From Rheinheimera sp. (GTDB lineage: Bacteria > Pseudomonadota > Gammaproteobacteria > Enterobacterales > Alteromonadaceae), in assembly GCF_020217005.1 (NCBI RefSeq), contig NZ_JAIWOI010000178.1:1-10000 (forward strand): a stretch of DNA of 10,000 nucleotides. Direction: 5' to 3'. Every line of letters begins with the position of its first letter. The first letter of the stretch is position 1. Below, one piece after another: positions 1 to 6,153 of the stretch. The translations under genes were made by a program, and so were the position numbers. The notes below the pieces were generated by a model that saw nothing but the letters and a program-made list of their open reading frames with translations, did not search any database and had not been told where the DNA came from.

Positions 1-607
1 CAAGCATAAGCTGTTCAGAAATTGCAGGGTTTAAATCTAGAAGTTTATCGTCAACTGCATCTCTTAATAAGTCAAAACAATTACTAACAGTTCCAGAGAA
101 CTTGAGCTGCTTATATAAGTCTGACGCAAGCTCATGCGCTTTCTTTTTTACGAAATTCAAGTGGTTATTTAGGTGATTCTTGTAGTATGTACCATCATTT
201 CCTTTTTTAAGCCTTACAAGATCAGCATAGCGCTCTTCAACAAATCCAATATTGACATATCCGCCACCGTTAGCGTCCAACTTTATGTTTATCTCTTCAT
301 TCGTAAAGTGAATTTCATGGGTTAAACCAAGTTTTTCCAGAATTTTGATATGCTTCGAGATTCCGTCCTTGTAATCACTCGTTGAAGGGTCTAGATGCTC
401 AACCAAGAAATCAGATAAAGCTTTTAATGGGTTTACATAAGTAGAATCCCCAAGTTGAATTGAACACCATCGCTTTATTGCCTCATTTCCCACAATAGAC
501 GCAGATCTTTGTAATTTCTGAATAGCAGAAAGGATTGAGCCTTTAGGTGACTCTAGCTCGTTTAAAGATTCTTCAATTACTTGTAATGCTACTTTCTTTT
601 CCTGCAT
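1..607 (-). CDS. Partial cassette gene, AbiTii-like hypothetical protein
   Basis: An open frame of 202 codons begins at ATG 607 and runs without a stop off the left edge, so the C-terminus is missing. Four bases upstream of the ATG is a purine-rich GAGAG (616-612) that can serve as ribosome binding site. The protein is soluble, with no signal peptide or membrane segment. The N-terminal 20-55 residues (SILSAIQKL, then NEAIKRWCSIQLG) resemble the helical start of AbiTii-type proteins, which typically pair a short helix with a 'lgn..lk.W...EL' stretch. The later part (FVKKKAHELASDLY, then a VDDKLLDLNPAI stretch) resembles conserved blocks I recall from the same kind of proteins. This is recognition from memory. 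The gene sits just downstream of an attC site and in AT-rich DNA, so it reads as the second cassette of an integron-type array. AbiTii proteins are associated with abortive infection; their biochemical activity is not established. It could be an unrelated hypothetical protein. Confidence 0.75.
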   Translation of the reverse strand, partial: MQEKKVALQVIEESLNELESPKGSILSAIQKLQRSASIVGNEAIKRWCSIQLGDSTYVNPLKALSDFLVEHLDPSTSDYKDGISKHIKILEKLGLTHEIHFTNEEINIKLDANGGGYVNIGFVEERYADLVRLKKGNDGTYYKNHLNNHLNFVKKKAHELASDLYKQLKFSGTVSNCFDLLRDAVDDKLLDLNPAISEQLML

Positions 608-611
608 ATCA

Positions 612-616
612 CTCTC
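612..616 (-). promoter_or_regulatory. Candidate ribosome binding site for the AbiTii-like gene
   Basis: GAGAG lies four bases before the ATG at 607, in the short gap between the attC R' box and the start codon. It is the only purine-rich stretch near the start, and it supports that start choice. The spacing is a little short. Confidence 0.4.
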
Positions 617-629
617 GATTTACTAATTC

Positions 630-701
630 GTGTAACGTTTGTAAAGGGACAGACTTTAGCCCGTCCCAGTGAGCGAAGCGAGTGATTTGAACCAGTTGTC
701 A
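630..701 (-). repeat. Integron attC recombination site (72 bp)
   Basis: Read on the minus strand, the site opens with TGACAAC (701-695), whose TGA is the stop codon of the upstream cassette gene, and closes with GTTACAC (636-630), a slightly degenerate GTTRRRY core. Between them, TGGTTCAAA and CTTTACAAAC match the layout of the inner L boxes in known attC sites such as that of aadA (TTCGTTCAAGC ... CTTAACTCAAGC). The centre folds as a hairpin: GGGACGGGC pairs with GTCTGTCCC (667-659 with 654-646) around a TAAA loop, with two G-T wobbles. Next to it is a perfect 16-base mirror repeat, CACTCGCTTCGCTCAC. Similar GGGAC...GTCCC centres occur in chromosomal-integron attC sites of gammaproteobacteria. 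Recombination would cut between G and TT of the R' core near 636. The main doubt is the GTTACAC core, which deviates from RRR at one base. Confidence 0.75.
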
Positions 702-1544
702 TGGGTCATTAACTAGATCCAATTCTTTCCGTAGTTTACTCAAAATAGTGAAGGAGTTAATCACAATATGCTCGCTAACAACCGGTTCGGCGCCATGAAT
801 TATCGAGTTGCGAAGAGTTATTAAAGCCCTGATTTCACCATATAGTGATTCGCTAATTTTCTCGTTTCGGAAGAGCATTTCGGATAGTTTTGCATTGGAA
901 ATATGCCGACGAGGTCTACTGGCGTATTCCATCGAAGATGTTGTTTGATACATTGAACCATACTTGGCAATTATTTCTTCAATTTGGTTGTAGTTTTTCA
1001 AGAAGTCTTCGAGGCTTCCTTTGTTTGTTTCCTCTCTTTCAGGATCTACCTGGCTCTGAAGCTTCCTGCTTTCTCTTTCAATTCTTTTGGGGGATATGAC
1101 TTCAAAAATGAAATAGGTGACTGCCAGCAAAGTGGTTACAAACGCGGATTGTGCCGAGTTTATAATTATAGTGCTAAGCGATGTTCCCTTACTCTCGTAT
1201 GATATAGCCAAATTTGAGAGTAACAACGTAACAACGGAAGATAGAGTTACAAATATTAGTAAAGTGAAATACCTGTTTTTAAGGCTTTCTACAGCCTCGA
1301 CTAAAGTTTCATCCTCAAGCTCTTCACGACTTAGTTCATTGCGGAAAAATATGAATCCTGTGAGAGTTAACCCGTAGACCCCTGCTAGCACTTGTGCGGA
1401 AGTTGAAAATAGATATAGAACTTGGTTCTCGTTGAGTACCAATATTGGATTTTTTGTACCTACATAGCTTGTAGTTGTCGCCAAGATCATAAAGGCAATA
1501 CCGAAAAGGCCAATGATTCTTGATGGTGCCCAGTAATTTTGCAT
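699..1544 (-). CDS. Cassette-borne membrane protein with C-terminal HEPN-like domain
   Basis: The protein has 281 residues. Four hydrophobic segments are visible at about 10-29, 42-67, 92-114 and 124-150, with a basic/acidic linker between the second and third. A charged, probably cytoplasmic C-terminal region follows (151-281). It contains LITLRNSIIHGAEP, in which R245-N246 and H250 match the RNxxxH (Rx4-6H) motif of HEPN domains, many of which are ribonucleases in toxin-antitoxin, abortive-infection and CRISPR-linked systems. The gene starts seven bases after a candidate recombination core, has AGGG (1553-1550) five bases before the ATG, and its stop codon lies inside the R'' box of the attC at 630-701. 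That is the usual layout of an integron cassette. The DNA is AT-richer than the operon to the right. I do not recognise a named family. A membrane-tethered HEPN effector is an inference; the RNxxxH could also be a non-catalytic match. Confidence 0.85.
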   Translation of the reverse strand: MQNYWAPSRIIGLFGIAFMILATTTSYVGTKNPILVLNENQVLYLFSTSAQVLAGVYGLTLTGFIFFRNELSREELEDETLVEAVESLKNRYFTLLIFVTLSSVVTLLLSNLAISYESKGTSLSTIIINSAQSAFVTTLLAVTYFIFEVISPKRIERESRKLQSQVDPEREETNKGSLEDFLKNYNQIEEIIAKYGSMYQTTSSMEYASRPRRHISNAKLSEMLFRNEKISESLYGEIRALITLRNSIIHGAEPVVSEHIVINSFTILSKLRKELDLVNDP

Positions 1545-1549
1545 TTGAA

Positions 1550-1553
1550 CCCT
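1550..1553 (-). promoter_or_regulatory. Candidate ribosome binding site for the membrane/HEPN-like gene
   Basis: AGGG is placed five bases before the ATG at 1544 and overlaps the GTCAGGG core of the candidate recombination site. If both readings are right, the integration junction supplies the ribosome binding site of the cassette gene. Confidence 0.4.
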
Positions 1554-1598
1554 GACGCTTTGATCTATGGTAATTAATTACAATCAATGACTGTTAGC
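1550..1598 (-). repeat. Candidate short attC-like or attI-like site at the cassette edge
   Basis: On the minus strand the segment begins GCTAACA (1598-1592) and ends AAAGCGTCAGGG, in which GTCAGGG (1556-1550) is close to the GTTRRRY core and ATCAAAGCG resembles the usual sequence before it. Inner arms ATTGAT and ATCAAA can pair imperfectly. In the middle is a perfect 12-base palindrome, GTAATTAATTAC (1570-1581). At 49 bp it is shorter than typical attC sites and the core has C in place of T at the third position. It may instead be a degenerate attI or a secondary insertion site. Confidence 0.3.
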
Positions 1599-1834
1599 AG
1601 CGGCCAAAAGCGTGCTGACCCATTTTTACTTTTCTCTGGCGTGTTATTTTTAGATTGGTCCACGCTAAGTATCTAAATTAGAGCATTTTTCCTTTTTCAG
1701 CAACAAACAAATGTGCCTGTTGATTTGCTCCAAGAGTGCCTGTTTTATAGTTAGGGCAAATAACACTGTGTATTAGTCCAGAGATATAACCAAAATCAGC
1801 TTCACGAACAAAACAGAACTCAACCAAAGCGAGG

Positions 1835-1940
1835 ATGGGTGTAGTACTAAGCAGACCGTGTTTCGCAGGGATAGCGAAACAACACGCTTCGCTGCCCCCC
1901 ATGGACGTATTTACGGCGTGTCTGTGTGGACTATACCCAT
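1835..1940. repeat. Dispersed intergenic repeat element with imperfect inverted ends
   Basis: The ends are imperfect inverted copies: on the minus strand ATGGGTATAGTCC...CAGAC (1940-1920), and on the plus strand ATGGGTGTAGTAC...CAGAC (1835-1856). Inside is a perfect 7-bp stem, GTTTCGC/GCGAAAC (1860-1866 with 1874-1880), with a seven-base loop, next to GCGAAGCG. The string ACACGCCGTAAATACGTCCATGG is of a type I recall from intergenic repeats in Shewanella and Rheinheimera-like genomes. No second copy is in this window, so its repetitive nature is from memory. It lies just after the end of the operon and may act as a transcript-end structure. Confidence 0.5.
1860..1880. other. Perfect 7-bp stem-loop inside the repeat element
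   Basis: GTTTCGC and GCGAAAC flank a seven-base loop. There is no following T-run on either strand, so this is not a standard intrinsic terminator. It is best read as the inner hairpin of the surrounding repeat. Confidence 0.55.
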
Positions 1941-1997
1941 TCCGCAGCCGCCTCACTCGCTACACCAAAGTTTACTTTTGAGCGCACCACCTAAACC

Positions 1998-2813
1998 CTA
2001 AGGCAACTGAACTTTATAACCCTTCATATGCTTTAAATACGCCACTAAGTAATCAATATCCTGGCTACTGAACTGCGGGAAAGTGGGCATTTTGCTTTTG
2101 TATCTGTAGCCGGAGGCATTCGGGATAAAGGCTTTTAGGTTATCGTCAGTCCAGTATTCGGTAACATTTTTTGGTGCGTTTAGCTCAGGGCCTAACTCAC
2201 CGCCTTGCAGGTTGATGGAATGACAGCTGATGCAGCTTTGTTTAAACAGCAAAAAGCCCTGATAAGCGGCTGAGTTTTGTGGCGCATTGGTTGGATAGAG
2301 TTTGGGGTAACGTTGCTGAAAACTGACCAGCTCCAATTTCACCAGTTGATAAGGCCAGGGCCTGGTTTTTTCGACAGCTTTGCCTTGTTTCCATACCAGA
2401 TAAAATGGCGCAGGCGATACCATGGCTTTGCCCTGGGCGACTAACGCAAAGTCAAAATCCTTTTTGCCGCTTTCAGCAAATACCAATACGGCCTGGTCGT
2501 CCAGCAAAAACTCCAGTGGCATGCTGGGCGCGTAGCCGTCAGAAGCGGTTAACACCACTTCATCTGCGGCCTGGCCCGGCTTATAACCAGCAGCTTTTAA
2601 CAGTTGCAGTAAAGACACACCATCAAAACTTTTGTCGCTGTTGTAGACAGGGTCAAACAGCTTGATCTGCTGCACTGGTACTTTTTGTTTAATCTCGGCC
2701 AGCGTCCAGCTTAGCTTCTGATCAGGCAGCTGAATATCCAGGCTTTGGGCATAAAGCGCTGAAGATAAAACACCACAAAACAAAAACAACACCGCTGCCA
2801 AACCTCTGTTCAT
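1998..2813 (-). CDS. Periplasmic cytochrome c with N-terminal molybdopterin-domain-like region
   Basis: The protein has 271 residues. A signal peptide spans about 1-22 (hydrophobic core, ALYAQ cleavage region). Residues 23-170 look like the fold of sulfite-oxidase-type molybdopterin-binding domains (FDGVSLLQLLKAAG, then LTASDGYAPSMPLEFL). This region has no cysteine, so the usual cysteine ligand to molybdenum is absent and it probably does not bind the cofactor in the standard way. Residues 185-265 form a class I cytochrome c: the haem site is CISCH (C194, C197, H198), the likely distal ligand is M242 in KMPTF, and a C-terminal helix (DIDYLVAYLKHM) ends the domain. It would be exported by Sec, receive covalent haem in the periplasm, and carry electrons for a partner not seen here. 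A good AGGAG lies five bases before the ATG. The 72-base gap upstream suggests it may have its own promoter or be the last gene of the operon. Confidence 0.88.
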   Translation of the reverse strand: MNRGLAAVLFLFCGVLSSALYAQSLDIQLPDQKLSWTLAEIKQKVPVQQIKLFDPVYNSDKSFDGVSLLQLLKAAGYKPGQAADEVVLTASDGYAPSMPLEFLLDDQAVLVFAESGKKDFDFALVAQGKAMVSPAPFYLVWKQGKAVEKTRPWPYQLVKLELVSFQQRYPKLYPTNAPQNSAAYQGFLLFKQSCISCHSINLQGGELGPELNAPKNVTEYWTDDNLKAFIPNASGYRYKSKMPTFPQFSSQDIDYLVAYLKHMKGYKVQLP

Positions 2814-2818
2814 AGCTG

Positions 2819-2823
2819 CTCCT
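2819..2823 (-). promoter_or_regulatory. Shine-Dalgarno for the cytochrome gene
   Basis: AGGAG with a five-base spacer to ATG 2813 fixes the start and gives a clean signal peptide immediately after it. Confidence 0.7.
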
Positions 2824-2885
2824 GCCTTTTCAATTGATAACGGCCTGCTCTGTCTTTAAAAGTTACAGGGCCGGATTTTCCAAAT

Positions 2886-3725
2886 TCAGTTTAGCTCTAC
2901 TACAGCCAGCAGCGCCTCATGATCCGAAGGATATAAGCCGTTGTATCTTCTGTTATCTACCTGATAACTGCTGACCTGCAGGTTTTTACTTACAAAAATA
3001 AAATCAATGGTTTGGCTTGGGCTATTGGGCTCGCGGCCAAAACCGTTAAAAGTACCGGCATTTTTGGAATGCTTTTGTTTAGCCACTAAAGCACTGTCGT
3101 TTAAGCTTTTGCTCAGCGCCTTATAGGGCTCGCTGCCGGGCTCGACATTCAAATCGCCGGTCAGTAGCACTTTGCTGTTGGCCGCTAACTGTTCCGCCTC
3201 AGCTTTTAGCAACAAGGCACTTTGCAGCTGCGCCTGCTGGCCCATATGGTCAAAATGGGTGTTCAAAAAGTAAAAACTCTGGCCGGATTTCAGCGCTTTA
3301 AACTGAGTTTTAGTAAAAGTGCGGTTTAAGGCGGCGTCCCAGCCTTTGGAGACCTGTTCAGGCGTTTCTGACAGCCATAAAGTTTTGGCCGACAGCAGCT
3401 GTAGCTTGTCTTTGCGATACAAAACCGCCGTGCTTTCGCCTTTGGTTTTGCCATCATCTCTGCCTTCACCAAACCATTGATACTGAGGCAACATGGCGAT
3501 TAAATCATGCACCTGAAACAGTTCAGCTTCCTGTAAACCAATCAGGTCAGGCTGCTGAGTTTGAATTAAGTGTGCCAGCAAGAACTTACGCTCAGGCCAG
3601 TACTGCGGCGTACCTTCGGCCTCACAGTAACCACACCTAATGTTATAACTCATTAGTTTTAATTGTTCGGCTTGGGCCAGCTCAGGGAAAGCCAGAAGGG
3701 ATAAAATAATCAGTAACAGTTTCAT
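2886..3725 (-). CDS. Secreted endonuclease/exonuclease/phosphatase-family hydrolase
   Basis: The protein has 279 residues with a Sec signal peptide at about 1-19 (ending LAQA). The family's metal-dependent catalytic motifs appear in order: MSYNIR (N28), LQEAE (E66), NTHFDH (H157), LLTGDLN (D191, N193), IDFIF (D241) and the terminal SDHEAL (D268, H269). All the expected catalytic residues are present, so the enzyme should be active on a phosphodiester or phosphate ester, in the periplasm or outside the cell. The length fits single-domain members. The substrate cannot be read from the sequence: DNA, phospholipid, inositol phosphate and sugar-phosphate hydrolases share this fold. A C31/C34 pair next to the N28 motif could form a disulfide. 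The gene lies 41 bases after the LacI-type gene with no strong ribosome binding site, so it may be read from the same transcript; a role in phosphate or nucleic acid scavenging is only a guess. Confidence 0.9.
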   Translation of the reverse strand: MKLLLIILSLLAFPELAQAEQLKLMSYNIRCGYCEAEGTPQYWPERKFLLAHLIQTQQPDLIGLQEAELFQVHDLIAMLPQYQWFGEGRDDGKTKGESTAVLYRKDKLQLLSAKTLWLSETPEQVSKGWDAALNRTFTKTQFKALKSGQSFYFLNTHFDHMGQQAQLQSALLLKAEAEQLAANSKVLLTGDLNVEPGSEPYKALSKSLNDSALVAKQKHSKNAGTFNGFGREPNSPSQTIDFIFVSKNLQVSSYQVDNRRYNGLYPSDHEALLAVVELN

Positions 3726-3766
3726 GCAGTTAGCCTGTTCAGGTAAAAAGAAGAAACCACATTAGC

Positions 3767-4849
3767 CTAACAACTTTGCCGTATTATTAATTCAGATGGC
3801 ATTAAAAGGTCAGCGCCAAATTCGCCTGACAACAAAATACGGGCAGCAGTGCGGCCTTTTTCGTCGCTGTGCTGGGCTATAGTGGTCAGGCTGGGGTAAG
3901 CGCGTTCTGCTTCATCAATACCGTCGAAACCAACCACCACTAAATCGTCTGGAATAGTAATGTCCAGCTCACGGGCCACTGCCATAGCAGCCAGGGCTAT
4001 ACGGTCGCTCATGCACAGCAGTACTTGAGGTCGGGGGTACTGGGTTAACGCTTCGCGGGCTGCTATTAACGCAAAATGGTGGGTATTAACAGGAATATGC
4101 CAAACCGCATCTGCTGGCAAGTCGCGGCCCTGCTCCTGCACTGCGGCTAAATAACCATCCAAACGGCGGCGCGAAATAGCTTGTTCTGTGCTGTACAGCT
4201 CATGCGGCTGAATACGACAAACCCGGTCTGATTCTATTAAACGCAGCCCCAACACCGCCACTTTACCCGGCATTTTTTTCAAGGCATGTTCGGCAATACG
4301 ATGGGCTGCTGCGTAGTTGTCGACGTTCACCGACATCACATGGTCCAGGTTGCAGTCCACTGTGATCAAAGGCTTACCACTTTTGATAATACGTTGCAGC
4401 TGCTCAGGGTTGCTGGGCGCACCATACAAAATAAAAGCGTCGGGTACAGCTTCGGCGCTACTGCTGCTGGTATCGTGACGGCCAGACAACAACAGCATAT
4501 CCATGCCCTGTTCCTGCAGCACTTCGGCCACACCTTTAATAAACTGATTAGCAACAGGGTCGCTGACTGAATACTCCAGCGTGTCTGACAATAAAATCGC
4601 CACTATGCCGGAGCGGCCGGTACGCAAACTGCGGGCTGCGGCGTTTGGGCCGTCGTAACCCAATTCAGTGCATTGTTGCAAAATACGCTGGCGTAATTCA
4701 GGGGAAAGTTGGTCAGGTCTGTTATAGGCATTGGATACAGTAGCCACTGACACTCCCAGATAAGAAGCGACAGTTTTTAAATTGAGTTTTTTTGGTTTTT
4801 CAGTTGCCGACACAGCTATAACACCCGATTTTAGTTCAGGCTTTATCAT
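3767..4849 (-). CDS. LacI-family transcriptional repressor
   Basis: The protein has 360 residues. The N-terminal helix-turn-helix is at about 24-48 (LKTVASYLGVSVATVSNAYNR), and the hinge-side helix ends with AARSLRTGRSG (71-81). Residues 82-350 form the periplasmic-binding-protein-like effector and dimer domain, with LSDTLEYSVSDP, LITVDCN, VLLCMSDRIALAAM and VVGFDGIDEAERAYPSLTTI as typical blocks. Family members usually bind palindromic operators and respond to a sugar or nucleoside; neither ligand nor operator can be assigned here. About 20 residues precede the HTH, longer than usual, and a GTG at codon 13 could be an alternative start. I chose the ATG because it overlaps the kinase stop as ATGA (4849-4846), a usual sign of translational coupling. 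A LacI regulator as the tail gene of a two-component/ABC operon is unusual; no sugar genes are in the window, so its targets are probably elsewhere. Confidence 0.93.
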   Translation of the reverse strand: MIKPELKSGVIAVSATEKPKKLNLKTVASYLGVSVATVSNAYNRPDQLSPELRQRILQQCTELGYDGPNAAARSLRTGRSGIVAILLSDTLEYSVSDPVANQFIKGVAEVLQEQGMDMLLLSGRHDTSSSSAEAVPDAFILYGAPSNPEQLQRIIKSGKPLITVDCNLDHVMSVNVDNYAAAHRIAEHALKKMPGKVAVLGLRLIESDRVCRIQPHELYSTEQAISRRRLDGYLAAVQEQGRDLPADAVWHIPVNTHHFALIAAREALTQYPRPQVLLCMSDRIALAAMAVARELDITIPDDLVVVGFDGIDEAERAYPSLTTIAQHSDEKGRTAARILLSGEFGADLLMPSELIIRQSC

Positions 4850-6147
4850 GCCTGTTCAGTCAAGGAATTGCCAGCTCCTGAAGCTGGTAATGTAAGGGTT
4901 ACCAACAGCCCCGCGCCCTGATTTTGCATGCTTAAACTACCACCATGAGCTTCGGCTATATCACGGCATAAAGTTAAACCTATGCCTGAGCCATTTTCTT
5001 TGCTGGTGTAAAAAGGCACCATGGCATGAGCCAGAGCTTCGCTAGTCATACCACCACCGGCGTCCTGCAAACGAATAAGCAACTGCTCCGGCAGTTCGGT
5101 AAAACTCAGTTGGATTTGTTCTGGGTTTGAACCCGATTCATGGGCGTTTTTTAATAGATTTAACAGCAACTGCGACCACTGCAACGAGTCGGCCAACCAG
5201 ACACGGCGTGGCAAATCACCCTCTAGTTCAAACTCATACTGATCCTGCAATTGGTTAATCAGCCGCGCCCATTGCACAGGTGCCAATACTGGCGTCGGTA
5301 GTTTGGCAAACTGAATATAGGATTGTAAAAACTGATTTAAATGCTGCTGACGTTCACTGATGGTCTGGAAAATTTGTTGCAACTGTTTGTGCTGCAGCTC
5401 TGTAGCGACCAGTTGGCCTGAGTAAGCCAGTGAAGACAAAGGCGCCAGCGTATTATTTAATTCGTGCCCTATCACCCGCAGCAGTTTTTTCCAGGCTTTG
5501 ACTTCTTCGCGGTGAATTTCACGGGTCATAGGTTTAAGTAAATACAGCTGATGCGGTTTTTGATTTAGCGAAAAACTACTTACCGACAAATGCCAAATCG
5601 ATACAGGTTCGCCTAAATGCAGCAAACCCTGTTGTCCACTTTGAATGGCCAAAGCCAGTTCAGGTAATTTGGCAGTTAATTCAGAAAACAACAGGCCTTC
5701 AAACTTCAGGCCCTGATGCAATAAAACCCGGGCTGCCGGATTGGTCATCAGCACCCGACCAGTCTGATCGGTCAGTACCATAGCACTGGGACTGGATTGC
5801 AATACGGTATCGAGCAGTAATTCACGCTGATACAAAGTGGCGCGTTCCTGCCGCAGTTGTGCCGACATTTGCTGCAATACTTCCGCTAAAGGTTTGAGCT
5901 CGCGTAACAGCTGCCTATTGGCATCGACATTAAAACTGCCGTCCTGCAGGTTTTGCGCATGTAAATTCAGTGCTTCAATTTCCTGCAGTAAAGGACTTAA
6001 CGCAAAGTGCAGCACCAGCAACACCAGTAATACAAAACCACTGAACAGCAGATACCAGAGCGGTTCAGCCTGCAGAGAAAACAAAAGCAAAAAAGCCGGC
6101 ACTAATAGGGCCAGCACCAGCAGATATAAACGCCTGATCAACTGCAT
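4846..6147 (-). CDS. PAS-containing sensor histidine kinase, NtrY-like
   Basis: The protein has 433 residues. Two membrane helices at about 6-24 and 31-50 are separated by only about six residues, so there is no periplasmic sensor domain. A HAMP-like or coiled linker (51-105) and a PAS-like domain (about 108-205, with SPSAMVLTDQTGRVLMTNPAA) follow. The H-box is RVIGHELNNTLAPL with phospho-acceptor H228, the N-box LLLNLLKNAHES includes N334, G1 is DAGGGM (from D362) and G2 is GSGIGL (386-391). All kinase boxes are intact. The H-box and domain order resemble NtrY/AtoS-type kinases that work with NtrC-type regulators, matching the gene just upstream. The start is six bases after the regulator stop, without a clear ribosome binding site; the stop overlaps the LacI start as ATGA. 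The likely signal comes from the membrane or the nearby ABC permeases, but this is inference. Confidence 0.93.
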   Translation of the reverse strand: MQLIRRLYLLVLALLVPAFLLLFSLQAEPLWYLLFSGFVLLVLLVLHFALSPLLQEIEALNLHAQNLQDGSFNVDANRQLLRELKPLAEVLQQMSAQLRQERATLYQRELLLDTVLQSSPSAMVLTDQTGRVLMTNPAARVLLHQGLKFEGLLFSELTAKLPELALAIQSGQQGLLHLGEPVSIWHLSVSSFSLNQKPHQLYLLKPMTREIHREEVKAWKKLLRVIGHELNNTLAPLSSLAYSGQLVATELQHKQLQQIFQTISERQQHLNQFLQSYIQFAKLPTPVLAPVQWARLINQLQDQYEFELEGDLPRRVWLADSLQWSQLLLNLLKNAHESGSNPEQIQLSFTELPEQLLIRLQDAGGGMTSEALAHAMVPFYTSKENGSGIGLTLCRDIAEAHGGSLSMQNQGAGLLVTLTLPASGAGNSLTEQA

Positions 6148-6153
6148 AAGAAA

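Larger units (their letters stand above)
1545..1997. other. Gene-poor interval between the cassette region and the cytochrome gene
   Basis: This 453-base stretch holds the candidate recombination site at 1550-1598 and the repeat element at 1835-1940. It also contains a 92-codon minus-strand open frame at 1956-1678, which I do not accept as a gene because its first third is repeat DNA and the rest resembles nothing I recognise. I see no tRNA, no convincing rho-independent terminator and no integrase gene. A weak hairpin (AAAGT/ACTTT around 1967-1979) follows the cytochrome gene but has no clear T-tract. Confidence 0.6.

Noticed and set aside
701..1623. Eight-base inverted repeat ATGGGTCA (701-708) and TGACCCAT (1616-1623) around the membrane/HEPN-like gene, suggesting a transposon
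   Set aside because: Eight bases is expected by chance at this distance, there is no transposase, no target duplication, and the attC reading explains the left boundary better.
1678..1956. A 92-codon minus-strand open frame that could be a small protein
   Set aside because: Its first third is translated repeat-element DNA, no ribosome binding site precedes it, and I see no recognisable domain in the rest. A decayed gene fragment in the second half is possible but unsupported.
1967..1979. Hairpin AAAGT/ACTTT after the cytochrome gene as a terminator
   Set aside because: The stem is only five weak A-T-rich pairs and no clear T-tract follows on the transcribed side.
2405..2665. Plus-strand open frame opposite the cytochrome gene
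   Set aside because: It is the antisense shadow of a well-supported gene and its translation has no coherent domain. The same applies to plus-strand frames opposite the repressor, kinase, regulator and permeases.
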